Origin: CAVTWJ01 sp963849485
Lineage (GTDB): Bacteria; Oederibacteriota; Muellerivitia; Muellerivitales; Muellerivitaceae
Reading direction: 5' to 3'
Length of the DNA: 64,000 bases
Assembly (NCBI GenBank): GCA_963849485.1
Contig: CAWKIF010000079.1
Location: 202,655-266,654 of the forward strand
In this document: positions 17,619-26,502 of the stretch, piece by piece
Position numbering within the stretch: the stretch's first letter is position 1
Layout of the letters: each line of letters begins with the position of its first letter
Translations under genes and position numbers: made by a program
Notes under the pieces: model-generated
Told to the model about the DNA's origin: nothing
Databases searched by the model: none
The model's input: the letters and a program-made list of their open reading frames with translations, nothing else

Positions 17619-19610
17619 CTACCTCCAAAGAATGAAAAACGCCAGGGCCATAAAAATATAGAAGACATAAGCCTGCAAATATCCGACCTGCAGGTACTTG
17701 GACCAATTAAAAATCCACTGGATAGCCCTAATCAGCGGATAGAGGATCCGGTCCAGGACGGTTTCGGGAACATGGCTGTGGAAGGAACCCCCTTTTGGGA
17801 AATTCCCCTTGATGTGGACGGAACTTTTATCGGGAAGCAAGATCCATTTGAAAAAATCCACCAGGGTTTGGGCGTAGGAGGATGCGGTGTATTGCATCGA
17901 AGGGGCCGGTTGGATGTATCCGCAATCCCAGGTCAAAACAAGTGAAGGCGCCTCCACCCCCTTGGGCCGTCGGTTGAGCCAATACAATCCGATGAAAAAA
18001 AACGCCAAAAGGGAAATTCCGATACCCGAAAGAACGTTTAAGGGTTCGCATTCAGCAAGCGTAGGGACTGCCGCCGGTAAGGATTCCCAGGACCGGACCA
18101 CGGATTCCAAAAGGGGCGCCACCGTTTGGGGGAACAAGCCGATCCAAAAACAAAGGGACCCGAGCAAAACCATGGGAAATAAAATAGCCCTTCCCCCTTC
18201 CCTCGCCTCGGGTACGGAAGGCGTCCGGGGCGAGCCCAGAAAAACGGCCCCGTAAACCTTAGTGAAACAGGCTAAAGCCAGGGCCCCCGTCATGGCCAAT
18301 GCGGGCACGCCCATCCACAAGCCAAAGTTCGTTTCCAGCCCCGGCAAAGTCAGGGCCTTGAAAAACCCCAGGAAAATTAAAAACTCGCTGATGAATCCGT
18401 TCAAGGGGGGGAGGCCGCAAATGGCCGCCGAGCCGACCAGGAATAAAAGGGAGGTCCGGGGCATCTTCTTCCCCACACCCCCCATTCGGTCTATTTCCCG
18501 CGTATGAAGGGCATGGATCACTGACCCCGCGCCGAGGAAAAGCAGGGATTTGAATAAGCCGTGGTTCCAGACGTGGAGCAGGGCTCCCGCCATGCCGAGC
18601 AAAACCAGGTCGCTCCTCCCCATGGTCTTGCCGATGAGGGCCAGCCCCAACCCCAGGAAGATGATCCCGATATTTTCCACGCTGTGATAAGCCAGCAGCC
18701 TTTTGAGATCGTGCTGTCCCAGGGCGAAAGCCACTCCCAGCACGGATGAAAGAATCCCCAGCACGATCAGGAGCGTTCCCCACCAGAGGGGCGGGTTTTC
18801 GAAAAGCCAGCATATCCTCACCATGCCATAGACCCCCACTTTGAGCAGGACCCCCGATAAAAAGGCGGAAACATGGCTGGGGGCGTTCGCGTGGGCGGAA
18901 GGCAGCCAAACGTGGAGGGGAAACAGGCCCGCCTTCAAGCCAAAAGCCAACAGGGCCAGCAGGAAAAGGCCGTCGGCGCCGGAAGCGGAGATTTCCCCCG
19001 CCTTCAAGGGAAGGATTTCAAAGGTCCCTTTCGCTTGGCGAAGAAAGGCGAAAAAGGCGAAAAGGAAAAGAGTGGAAAAATGGGTGGCGACGAAATAAAC
19101 CCATCCGGCCTGCCGGGTTTCCTTTTTTTCATCCTCGGTAGTGATAAGGAAAAAAGCCGAGAGGGCCATGACCTCCCAGGAAAACAGGAAAAAGATGGAA
19201 TCATGGGCGACCACCACCAGGGCCATCCCCACCGCGAGGAAACCGTAGAAAAACCTCAGCTTCCGGCCGTTTTCGGGATGGAGGGTTTGCTTCCAATATT
19301 CAAGCCCATAGAGGGAGCCCAAGGCGGAAATAAGGAAGATGCTGACCAGGAAAACGGAGGCGAGGGGGTCGATCAGAAAAGAAATTTTACCCCCGCAAAC
19401 CGAAAGGGGCAGGGTCCATTCTTCGCTCACGCCATGGATCAGGGAGGTGAAAGCCACGATCAAACCCGCCGTCGACCCTAGGCAAAATAAGGGGATGGAA
19501 AGAAATTGTCCGCCCATGGATGAACGGTTGAAAAACAATCCGGGAACGCCGCTGAAAGCGGCCAGTCCCAGGGCGGTATAAAGCAGGAGAGGCGTCATGG
19601 CAGGCTCCAA
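17619..19610 (-). CDS. Large antiporter-like subunit (HyfB/NuoL type), first of two
   Basis: This 663-residue protein has about 16 membrane helices. Conserved ion-path residues include a glutamate in FLFSWEVMALSAFFLI and lysines in FGLKAGLFPLHVWLPSAHA and HDLKRLLAYHSVENIG. The C-terminal extension carries the Hyf signature ETWDCGY-like VLTWDCGYIQPAP and MQYTASSYAQTL. It overlaps the second HyfB-like gene by 16 bases. Two such subunits in tandem imply at least three ion channels in the complex (with HyfF). Confidence 0.87.
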   Translation of the reverse strand: MEPAMTPLLLYTALGLAAFSGVPGLFFNRSSMGGQFLSIPLFCLGSTAGLIVAFTSLIHGVSEEWTLPLSVCGGKISFLIDPLASVFLVSIFLISALGSLYGLEYWKQTLHPENGRKLRFFYGFLAVGMALVVVAHDSIFFLFSWEVMALSAFFLITTEDEKKETRQAGWVYFVATHFSTLFLFAFFAFLRQAKGTFEILPLKAGEISASGADGLFLLALLAFGLKAGLFPLHVWLPSAHANAPSHVSAFLSGVLLKVGVYGMVRICWLFENPPLWWGTLLIVLGILSSVLGVAFALGQHDLKRLLAYHSVENIGIIFLGLGLALIGKTMGRSDLVLLGMAGALLHVWNHGLFKSLLFLGAGSVIHALHTREIDRMGGVGKKMPRTSLLFLVGSAAICGLPPLNGFISEFLIFLGFFKALTLPGLETNFGLWMGVPALAMTGALALACFTKVYGAVFLGSPRTPSVPEAREGGRAILFPMVLLGSLCFWIGLFPQTVAPLLESVVRSWESLPAAVPTLAECEPLNVLSGIGISLLAFFFIGLYWLNRRPKGVEAPSLVLTWDCGYIQPAPSMQYTASSYAQTLVDFFKWILLPDKSSVHIKGNFPKGGSFHSHVPETVLDRILYPLIRAIQWIFNWSKYLQVGYLQAYVFYIFMALAFFILWR

Positions 19611-21595
19611 CTACCCCAGCAAAGGGCCACGAGGAAGATGACTACAATATATAGAAGATAAATGGAGGTTCGGCCCTGTTGGAGCTTCAAAAGCACCGAA
19701 ATCCTGTCGCCCCAGGTCCGGATGGACGGAATAAGAATTCCGCCCAGAATGCGGTCAAAGGGAAGGGTGGCAAACCAGGATTTTCCGGGTAAAGGTCCCT
19801 TCACGTTCGGCAGGTGGATCCGGAATGGAATGGCCCACCGATAGACCCCCGAGAGGATTTCCCCAAAAGAGGAGGCCGTGTATTGCAACCGGGGAGAAGT
19901 TGGATCGATATATCCGCAGCTCCAAGTCTCCAAAACCTGGGGCTGTTCGTTAAGGGTCTTTTTTTTCTTCAGGGCCAACCATCCGATTCCGGCTCCCAAA
20001 ACGACAAACAACGATAGGTTCACCTGGGCCAGAATCCCCAAGGGAACCAGGGTCTCGAGGGAGCTCGGGACGGTCCCCGTTTCCCAGGTTTCCATCGCCT
20101 TCCCCAACATGGAAAGAATCCGTCCGGGAAGAAAGCTCAATCCCAGGCAGGCGCCCAACAGCAGGGATAAGGAAAGGATCATGAACCCCTTCTTTTCCTG
20201 ATCGTGGGGGTTTAATGAAAATCGGGGCGATCCCAGGAACAGGGTTCCAAAAGCCCTCACGAAACAAACCACGCTTAAAGCCCCAATCAGGGCCAATCCC
20301 CCGATCGCCAAAGTCCCGAGGAGGGCGTGAAATAGGGATCCACCGGCCGACAGGTGGAAAAGCCCCTGGTAGAGAATCCATTCGCCGATGAACCCGTTTA
20401 AGGGGGGAAGTCCGCAAGCCGCGCAGGAGGCAAGGACAAAAGCCAACCCCGTGAGGGGAAAAATCGTGATCAAGCCACCCAGGTGGTCCATCCGGCGGGT
20501 GTGGCAAGCGTGCAAAACCGAACCCGAACAGTAGAAAAGCGCGGTCTTGAACAGGCTATGGTTCAGCAGGTGAAAGAGCGCCGCCATCATCCCCAACTGG
20601 AGCAAAAGCCCGTTCCCCGAGGAACGCCCGATCGAAGCGAGCCCCAAACCCATGAAGATGATCCCGATATTCTCGATACTGCTGTAGGCCAGCATGCGCT
20701 TCAAATCGCTTTCACCGACGGCCAGAAGGATTCCCAGGACACCCGATAGGATCCCCATCCCCATCATCAGGACTCCCCACCATAGGGGGGGATGCGAAAG
20801 GTAACCCAGGACACGAATGATCCCGTAAATTCCCATATTCAACATCACGCCCGACATGATTCCGGAGACATGGCTGGGGGCGCTGGAATGGGCCCGGGGA
20901 AGCCAAAAATGAAAAGGCATGAGCCCGGCCTTGAAACCGAATCCGAAAAGGGCCAATAAAAATAGGGCGGAGCAGCGAAAATCCACCGTCGAATCCAGCG
21001 GAAGAACCGACCAATCGAAGGTTCCCAGCAGGTTTCGCATCAAGAGAAACATCACCATGAGCGCCGCAAGCCCCAGATGGGCCGAAACCCAATAGATCCA
21101 GCCGGCTTGTCTTGCGTTTTTTTCCTTGTCCTCCACAACAATCAAAAAATAAGCGGCAACCGCCATGATTTCCCAGCCCACCAAAAAAAAGACGCTGTTG
21201 CGGGCCAGGAGGAGCAGGCCCATCCCCAAGGAAAGAAAACCGTAAAAGAACCTGAGTCTCGTCCCACTTTCCGGATTCTCTGATTGTTTCCAGTATTCCA
21301 GACCGAAGAGGGCTCCCAGCCCGGAGACGAGATAAACGGGGATCAGGAAAAAAGCCGTTAAACCGTCGAGCTCTAGGACGATGGAACCTCCCGGAACCTG
21401 CCAGGGCAGGCCGAGAGAGACCGGGATCCCCTTGGAAAACCAAACCCCCAAACCGATTGCCCCGCAGAGGGAGAAAAGGAGGGTCAGGACAGCGGAAAGA
21501 TTCTGTCCGAGGTTGGATTGTCGCTTGAAGGGGAGGGCGGCGAATTCGCCGAACCCCAATCCCGCAAACGCCATGAGCACTAAAATCAAACTCAT
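19595..21595 (-). CDS. Large antiporter-like subunit (HyfB/NuoL type), second of two
   Basis: This 666-residue paralogue of the gene at 17619-19610 has the same architecture: FLVGWEIMAVAAYFLIV, FGFKAGLMPFHFWLPRAHS, SDLKRMLAYSSIENIGI, and the tail LETWSCGYIDPTSP with LQYTASSFGEIL. It is the first structural gene of the complex in transcription order. Its start is 33 bases after the HTH-EIIA gene at 21628. Ehr clusters often carry two antiporter-like subunits. Confidence 0.87.
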   Translation of the reverse strand: MSLILVLMAFAGLGFGEFAALPFKRQSNLGQNLSAVLTLLFSLCGAIGLGVWFSKGIPVSLGLPWQVPGGSIVLELDGLTAFFLIPVYLVSGLGALFGLEYWKQSENPESGTRLRFFYGFLSLGMGLLLLARNSVFFLVGWEIMAVAAYFLIVVEDKEKNARQAGWIYWVSAHLGLAALMVMFLLMRNLLGTFDWSVLPLDSTVDFRCSALFLLALFGFGFKAGLMPFHFWLPRAHSSAPSHVSGIMSGVMLNMGIYGIIRVLGYLSHPPLWWGVLMMGMGILSGVLGILLAVGESDLKRMLAYSSIENIGIIFMGLGLASIGRSSGNGLLLQLGMMAALFHLLNHSLFKTALFYCSGSVLHACHTRRMDHLGGLITIFPLTGLAFVLASCAACGLPPLNGFIGEWILYQGLFHLSAGGSLFHALLGTLAIGGLALIGALSVVCFVRAFGTLFLGSPRFSLNPHDQEKKGFMILSLSLLLGACLGLSFLPGRILSMLGKAMETWETGTVPSSLETLVPLGILAQVNLSLFVVLGAGIGWLALKKKKTLNEQPQVLETWSCGYIDPTSPRLQYTASSFGEILSGVYRWAIPFRIHLPNVKGPLPGKSWFATLPFDRILGGILIPSIRTWGDRISVLLKLQQGRTSIYLLYIVVIFLVALCWGSWSLP

Positions 21596-21627
21596 AGAAA
21601 TGACGATTCCTTTCCCGTCTCAAACCT

Positions 21628-22287
21628 TTATCGTTTATCCAACTGATCCTTCAGAATCGCCAGCCGGTCCATGATTTTCACCTGGGCCGCGCGGGCCAGG
21701 ACCAAATCGGAAAATTCCTTGTCCCGGAGCGCGAAGCCCAGCCTCTCCAGGAAATGCAAATGCATCCGGATGCTGGGGGAAAGAATGACGAACAGGACAG
21801 AAACCGGAGGCCGGCCAGGTTCCCCGAACGGAACCGGATTTTTTAAATAACAAAGGGCCACCATGGGCTTCGCCACATGGAGCAAAATCGGGTGCCGGGC
21901 ATGGGGTATGGCGATTCCATTTCCCAAATCAGTGGAGCCTTCTTTTTCACGGGAAAGAATCATCTGGTAAACCAGCTCCCGGTCTTCTTCCAATGGGATT
22001 TTCAGGAAATTCACGATATTTTTGAAAATACCGGGTTTATCCGTCCCCTCGATATTTTCGTAAATCCCGCCCTCTTCTAATGCCTCTTTTAAAGAAGGCA
22101 GGTCCACCCCATTTGGTATGAGGACGGGAACCCCGTTTTCGTGGGCCCAATCGATCAATTTCATGCGGTTGAAATGGTACCGGCCGTTGAAACGGGTGGT
22201 CGGAAGGTCTTTCTTCTCAATCCAGTCGAAGAGGGTGTCTTCCGTAATTTGCAGGAATTCAGAGGCTTCTTTAACCGTCCACTGCAT
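21628..22287 (-). CDS. Helix-turn-helix/PTS EIIA fusion protein, copy 1
   Basis: The 219-residue protein has an excisionase/MerR-type helix-turn-helix at residues 1-50 (WTVKEASEFLQITEDTLFDW) and a PTS EIIA-type domain at about 60-215. The phospho-accepting histidine is kept: GNGIAIPHARHP, H129. EIIA-Ntr-like proteins read the phosphorylation state of the PTS. Fused to a DNA-binding module, this one could regulate the genes next to it. It lies directly upstream of the membrane complex and is co-directional. It is a paralogue of the next gene. Confidence 0.82.
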   Translation of the reverse strand: MQWTVKEASEFLQITEDTLFDWIEKKDLPTTRFNGRYHFNRMKLIDWAHENGVPVLIPNGVDLPSLKEALEEGGIYENIEGTDKPGIFKNIVNFLKIPLEEDRELVYQMILSREKEGSTDLGNGIAIPHARHPILLHVAKPMVALCYLKNPVPFGEPGRPPVSVLFVILSPSIRMHLHFLERLGFALRDKEFSDLVLARAAQVKIMDRLAILKDQLDKR

Positions 22288-22332
22288 GTTGATCCCCCTG
22301 TGGGCAGGCCATCAATGGATTTATGAAAGGCA

Positions 22333-23022
22333 TCATCGGTTACCTTTCGTTGCCAATTTTTCCTCGACCTGTGCGGCTTGAGCCAAAATTTCATCGCGCA
22401 GCGCCTGCTTCTGGATTGCTTCCTTGAAGGCGGGATCCCGCAAGGCAAAGGTAAGCCGCGAAAGCAGATGCAGGTGCGATTTGATGGTCGGGCAGACGAG
22501 CGTAAAGAGGGCGAACACAGGTTTTCCGTCCAGTGCCGCGAAATCGATTGGATTCTCCAGGAAGCAAAGGGCGACCTGGGGAGTTTCCAGGTGAAGAATA
22601 ACGGGGGTCCGCACGTGGGGGATCGCTATTCCATCCCCGGTCGCGGTAGTGGCCAGCTCTTCCCGGGCCAGGAAAATTCGAAGAAGGTTGTTACGGTCCG
22701 TGCCGTCCGGCAGACGCAAGCTTTCGACGACCTCACGGAGGGCGCCAGCCCTGTCCTTCCCGCCAACACGGTAAAAAATCCCACCGTTTCGGAGGGCTTC
22801 CACCAAAGTGGGTAGATGTAATTCCCTGGCTTCCTCGGTAAGGACGATATCCTGGGCGACTTCAATGCGCCTCGCCGTGGCCCATTCGAGGATTTCCAGG
22901 CGATTGAACCGAAATTGGTCGCCTAATCGATAGGTAGGGATATGGCCGCTTTTCACCCATCGGTAGATGGTTTTCTCTGAAACATTGAGAATTTTTGTAA
23001 CGTCTCTGACGGTAAGTTGCAT
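22333..23022 (-). CDS. Helix-turn-helix/PTS EIIA fusion protein, copy 2
   Basis: This 229-residue paralogue of the gene at 21628-22287 has a helix-turn-helix at residues 1-50 (LTVRDVTKILNVSEKTIYRWV) and an EIIA domain with H136 in GDGIAIPHVRTP. The gap between the two genes is 45 bases. It is the first gene of the unit. Upstream lie an AT-rich promoter region with three repeated TGTCC boxes and a small hairpin (GACTC/GAGTC, 23027-23044) that takes in part of the ribosome site GGAG. No other PTS genes are in the window. Confidence 0.82.
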   Translation of the reverse strand: MQLTVRDVTKILNVSEKTIYRWVKSGHIPTYRLGDQFRFNRLEILEWATARRIEVAQDIVLTEEARELHLPTLVEALRNGGIFYRVGGKDRAGALREVVESLRLPDGTDRNNLLRIFLAREELATTATGDGIAIPHVRTPVILHLETPQVALCFLENPIDFAALDGKPVFALFTLVCPTIKSHLHLLSRLTFALRDPAFKEAIQKQALRDEILAQAAQVEEKLATKGNR

Positions 23023-23061
23023 TCCAGACTCCGTAAACTGAGTCTAAAATAACACAATTAA

Positions 23062-23122
23062 ACATAATGTCCAGAGATGAGACTAATAGGTATAAATGTC
23101 CTATATGGGATATATTTGTCCT
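23062..23122 (-). promoter_or_regulatory. Three spaced direct repeats upstream of the HTH-EIIA genes
   Basis: On the plus strand the units read ACATAATGTCCA (23062-23073), TATAAATGTCCT (23091-23102) and TATATTTGTCCT (23111-23122), with centres 29 and 20 bases apart, about three and two helical turns. They lie 40-100 bases upstream of the start at 23022, in an AT-rich gap. They are candidates for a cooperative regulator site; which protein binds is unknown. Confidence 0.4.
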
Positions 23123-23191
23123 GATATATCTTTCATACGGATTGGATTTTTCTTATTCTTATCTCGTTTCAGCACCGGATAAGATCCTGAG

Positions 23192-24052
23192 TTAAATAGT
23201 AGCTATCAGTAGTTCTTCCGAATGATTGGGCGGGCGAAGACCGTCGGTTCTGCCGGAGAAATAACACTCAGCCAAGTTAGCCGCCGATACATGCCTTACT
23301 TCCTTAAAACCGGCCTTTCGGGCCAGTTCCAACATCTCTTCCGGCGTGAAGAAACTGATAAAAGGCGTCCCGCTGGCCGCCGCCCCCTTTTGAGCCCTCT
23401 CCAACCCGGGACGGATCTCGGGGTCCGCGAGTTCCAAGGGGAGAAGAAAGGTCGTGGCGAAGGTGGACCCGGGGGCGAAAGACGCTACCTGGCGCAGCAT
23501 GGCCAAGATCGCTTCCTTCGTGAGGTACATGCTGACACCGGTGGAGACCACGACCGCCGGCCGATCGGGATCAAACCCAGATACCTTCAGCCGGTCCCAC
23601 CAGGAATCTCCCGACTCGAAATCGACCGAAACGAAACTCAACCACTCAGGAACGCCGTAGCCCAGTTCAATGAGACGCTGACGCTTCCAGGCCTGGGGGC
23701 CGGGGGGATCAACCTCGAACACTTTCAGCCTCGAGGCGATTTCAGGACGGCGCTGGGCGAAGGTATCCAACCCAGCACCGAGGATCACATATTGGCTGAC
23801 TCCCTGGTTGGATTGTTCCGCCACCAGGTCCTCGATGAACCGAGCGCGGGCTAAAATGGAAGCCCGGAAAGGTTTCGTGAAGACCGGGTTCATATCCGGG
23901 CGTTGGCGCCAGCCCTCCTCGGGAGCCGCCAGTTGGAGGCCGATTTCATCCGTTAGGACATGGGGCGGCGCATCGACTTGGACATGCAGGGCCCGCCACA
24001 AGGCGACCCGAACCGCCGTGCTATCCGGCGCTACGGCATCTTTATTCCCCAT
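23192..24052 (-). CDS. SAM-dependent methyltransferase, leucine-carboxyl/TIGR00027-like
   Basis: From the ATG at 24052 (GGAGG seven bases upstream) the product is about 286 residues. The fold resembles PPM1/LCMT-like methyltransferases annotated as TIGR00027: YVILGAGLDTFAQRRPE is the SAM site, followed by KVFEVDPPGPQAWKRQRL and ATGVSMYLTKEAI-like VVSTGVSMYLTKEA. Such enzymes are often found beside polyketide or fatty-acid-like genes, as here. The substrate is unknown. It lies 28 bases after the ketoacyl synthase gene. Confidence 0.78.
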   Translation of the reverse strand: MGNKDAVAPDSTAVRVALWRALHVQVDAPPHVLTDEIGLQLAAPEEGWRQRPDMNPVFTKPFRASILARARFIEDLVAEQSNQGVSQYVILGAGLDTFAQRRPEIASRLKVFEVDPPGPQAWKRQRLIELGYGVPEWLSFVSVDFESGDSWWDRLKVSGFDPDRPAVVVSTGVSMYLTKEAILAMLRQVASFAPGSTFATTFLLPLELADPEIRPGLERAQKGAAASGTPFISFFTPEEMLELARKAGFKEVRHVSAANLAECYFSGRTDGLRPPNHSEELLIATI

Positions 24053-24079
24053 TCCAAAACCTCCCCACCGAAACAATCC

Positions 24080-25255
24080 TCAAACTTTAGAAAAAATCAC
24101 CGCGCCCAATTGTCCTCCAAACCCGTAAGAAAGCGAAAGAACATGGTCGACTTTTTCTTTCACCCCTTCGACCGGAACCAGTTTGATTTGGCATTCGGAG
24201 TCTTGTTTTTGAAGGCCCTGATTGGGGAGCAATTTGCCCTCAAGGAGGGCCATGATAGAAAGTATGGCCTCCACGCTTCCGGCCGCCCCGAGAAGATGAC
24301 CGGTCGCCCCCTTGGTGGAGCTGACCCAGGTTTGATCCCCAAAAACCTCCCGAATGGCCTTAGATTCCACGAGATCGTTGAACCGGGTGCCGGTTCCGTG
24401 GGCGTTGATATAACCGATGGCCTTGGGTTCCAACCCAGCCTTCGCCAGCGCTTTTCGGATGACGAGGACGATCGATTTTCCCGAAGGGTCCACTTCCAGC
24501 GGGGTGTGAGCATCCCCCGCCAGGGCCCAGCCCGATAGGCGGGCCAGGGGTTTGGTTTTTCGCTTTTTGGCCTTCGATTCCTTTTCAACGACTAGAACCC
24601 CCGCTCCCTCCCCCATTAAAAAACCGTCCCTTTCGACATCAAAGGGGCTGGGCCCCCCGTTTTTTTCACTGATCAAACCCATCTGCTGGAATCCGGCATA
24701 TATAAGAGGGTGGATGGAAGATTCGGTGCTGCCCGCCAGCACTGCGTCGCATTCGCCATCCTCAATCAAGCGGGCGGCCAGAACCAGGCTTCCGATACCC
24801 GTGGAACAGGCGGAAGAAACGGATAAGGCGGGGCCTGAAAACCCGAACTCCTGCGAAAGAAGGCCGCCGGCGGCATGGGGGAAAAAGTCGGAAAGAAAGT
24901 CCCAATCGGTGGCAGTGGGGTCCGAGGCGGCTTCCAACAGGCTCCAAAGACCGCCTTTGCTGGATGAAAAGGTCGTACCGATGCGGTCTGGGGGCACCTT
25001 GAAAAGACCCGCTAGTTTCCAAGCCTCCAAAGCCGCGACATAACCTAATTGAAGGGAACGGTCCCGCTGTAAAAGCCCGCGGGGAATCCAGACCTCAAGC
25101 GCCTGGGCCGCCCGGGGCCATTCAAAACCCTGCCATTCGGGGCTGTTCAAGGGGGTGCGGGACCATTCCCCCGCCAAGATCCGGGAAAAGCTATTAGCCG
25201 AATCCGCCCCCAGGGGCGTGACCATGCCGTAGCCCGTTACCACCAGAGGGCTCAT
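24080..25255 (-). CDS. Beta-ketoacyl-ACP synthase (FabF-like)
   Basis: This 391-residue ketosynthase has the Cys-His-His triad in SSACSTGIGS, INAHGTGTRFND and GATGHLLGAAGS. It extends an acyl chain by decarboxylating condensation with malonyl-ACP. The N-terminal region is more divergent than housekeeping FabF and somewhat short, so a specialised acyl chain is likely. No acyl carrier protein or dehydratase gene is adjacent. Its start overlaps the reductase stop by 4 bases, coupling translation. Confidence 0.85.
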   Translation of the reverse strand: MSPLVVTGYGMVTPLGADSANSFSRILAGEWSRTPLNSPEWQGFEWPRAAQALEVWIPRGLLQRDRSLQLGYVAALEAWKLAGLFKVPPDRIGTTFSSSKGGLWSLLEAASDPTATDWDFLSDFFPHAAGGLLSQEFGFSGPALSVSSACSTGIGSLVLAARLIEDGECDAVLAGSTESSIHPLIYAGFQQMGLISEKNGGPSPFDVERDGFLMGEGAGVLVVEKESKAKKRKTKPLARLSGWALAGDAHTPLEVDPSGKSIVLVIRKALAKAGLEPKAIGYINAHGTGTRFNDLVESKAIREVFGDQTWVSSTKGATGHLLGAAGSVEAILSIMALLEGKLLPNQGLQKQDSECQIKLVPVEGVKEKVDHVLSLSYGFGGQLGAVIFSKV

Positions 25256-25983
25256 AACCAGCCCGGCAGGCGGGAATCCAGGTTAAAGACCTGCCCTGAA
25301 ACGTTTTGGCTTTCGGCCAGCCAAAGAACAAAAGCGCCTACCTCGTCCAAGTCCGTTCCCCGCCCCAAAAGGTGCCTGGAAAGAATGGCTTGCTCGGCTT
25401 CCGGCGACAAGCCTTCCGCCAGGCGGGTCTTGTGAAAACCAGGGTTCACCACATTCACCCTGATATTCCGGGAGCCGTATTCCCGGGCCAGGTTTCGGGC
25501 TAGCCCCACCAGCCCCGCCTTGGCGGAGGTGTAGGCGCCCTGCCCGATATTGCCTGTGGAAGCCACGATGGAAGATATGAAAATCAATTGTCCGCCCCCC
25601 GCCTTCATCATGGGTTTGAGGAGGGCTTGGGAAAGGAGAAAAGCGCCCTTGAGATGAACATCCAGAGTTTCGTCCCACTGGGACTCTTCCAGGTTCAAAA
25701 GACGAGCGTTGATGGTGATACCGGCGTTATGGATGGCGCATTCAATGGAGTTACGCCTCGACAGGACCCCTTCCACCCAGTTTTGCACTTCCTGGGCCTG
25801 GGTGACATCGCAACGGGTGATTTCGGTTTCGGGGCGAATGTCCCGGAGGACTTCACGGGCCTGGACGGCGGAAGGCTCATCCTGGTGATAGCAGGTCTCG
25901 ACCGCCCAGCCCTTACGGGCGAAGGCTTTCGCGAGGGCCAGCCCGATGCCCCGGGTGCCGCCGGTGATCAAAACTGTCGGCAT
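25252..25983 (-). CDS. fabG: Short-chain dehydrogenase, 3-oxoacyl-ACP reductase type (FabG-like)
   Basis: This 243-residue SDR has the NAD(P) motif TGGTRGIGLAL, NAG in IHNAGITIN, and the Ser-Tyr-Lys triad in FISSIVASTGNIGQGAYTSAKAG. In this setting it probably reduces the product of the ketosynthase encoded next to it. It is the first gene of the three-gene unit fabG-KS-methyltransferase. An intergenic palindromic repeat lies just upstream (26032-26140). Confidence 0.85.
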   Translation of the reverse strand: MPTVLITGGTRGIGLALAKAFARKGWAVETCYHQDEPSAVQAREVLRDIRPETEITRCDVTQAQEVQNWVEGVLSRRNSIECAIHNAGITINARLLNLEESQWDETLDVHLKGAFLLSQALLKPMMKAGGGQLIFISSIVASTGNIGQGAYTSAKAGLVGLARNLAREYGSRNIRVNVVNPGFHKTRLAEGLSPEAEQAILSRHLLGRGTDLDEVGAFVLWLAESQNVSGQVFNLDSRLPGWL

Positions 25984-26031
25984 GAATTCCCCGCTCCCCT
26001 AAAACAAACTTAGAACATCAAAGTCTTAACC

Positions 26032-26140
26032 CACCGCCAAGACGCCAAGGCGTCAAGAAAGGCAAAACAGATCGAGATTTTTATATTTTTTCAGGTTTCC
26101 AAATCATTGTTGTTCTTGGCGCCTTGGCGTCTTGGCGGTA
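26032..26140 (+). repeat. Intergenic palindromic repeat, copy B
   Basis: The arms are CACCGCCAAGACGCCAAGG (26032 on) and CCTTGGCGTCTTGGCGGT (ending about 26139). The unit is of the same family as 12960-13073, with GTCAAGAAAGGC and TTCTTGGCGCC inside. It forms a long hairpin between fabG and a membrane protein gene. Confidence 0.75.
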
Positions 26141-26148
26141 AAAAGGGT

Positions 26149-26502
26149 TCAATCCGCCGGGCCCACGACACTTGAGATCCAAGAGAAGAGGGCCAGCCCG
26201 CCCACCAACAAAAGGAGGAGTGTAAAAAGCATCGGCAGGACGACCCAGAATAAGAACCCGATGGTCAGCGCCCTTTTGCCGACCTTTCGAGCTTCCTTGG
26301 ATTCGAGGTCATAAAACAAAATCCCGATCAAGATGCCGGCCATGGGGATAAACAAGGAAAACAGATACCAGCCCCAGCGGAAACCCCAAATGGGATGGAC
26401 TTCTTGAGTCGAATCGGCCCCGGCGCTCACGGGAGCGGGAAGGGGTTGGGGTTTTTGGAGTACCTCTTTGGCGGTCAGAATCTTTCGCGGACGGGGCGTC
26501 AT
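26149..26502 (-). CDS. Small membrane protein with C-terminal helices
   Basis: From the ATG at 26502 it is 117 residues. A Pro-rich cytoplasmic N-terminus (about 1-38) is followed by two membrane segments around residues 45-66 and 80-108. The start codon overlaps the stop of the upstream Yip1-like gene by one base (TAATG), so the pair is coupled. I do not recognise a family. The longer open frame to 26994 is a shadow of the upstream gene. Confidence 0.6.
   Translation of the reverse strand: MTPRPRKILTAKEVLQKPQPLPAPVSAGADSTQEVHPIWGFRWGWYLFSLFIPMAGILIGILFYDLESKEARKVGKRALTIGFLFWVVLPMLFTLLLLLVGGLALFSWISSVVGPAD

Noticed and set aside
16935..17945. A 336-codon plus-strand frame opposite the NuoH-like gene.
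   Set aside because: An antisense shadow, rich in Gly, Gln and Asp with no family resemblance.
12137..21595. A working H2-producing group 4 hydrogenase.
   Set aside because: The [NiFe] ligands in the large subunit are replaced and no maturation genes are present.
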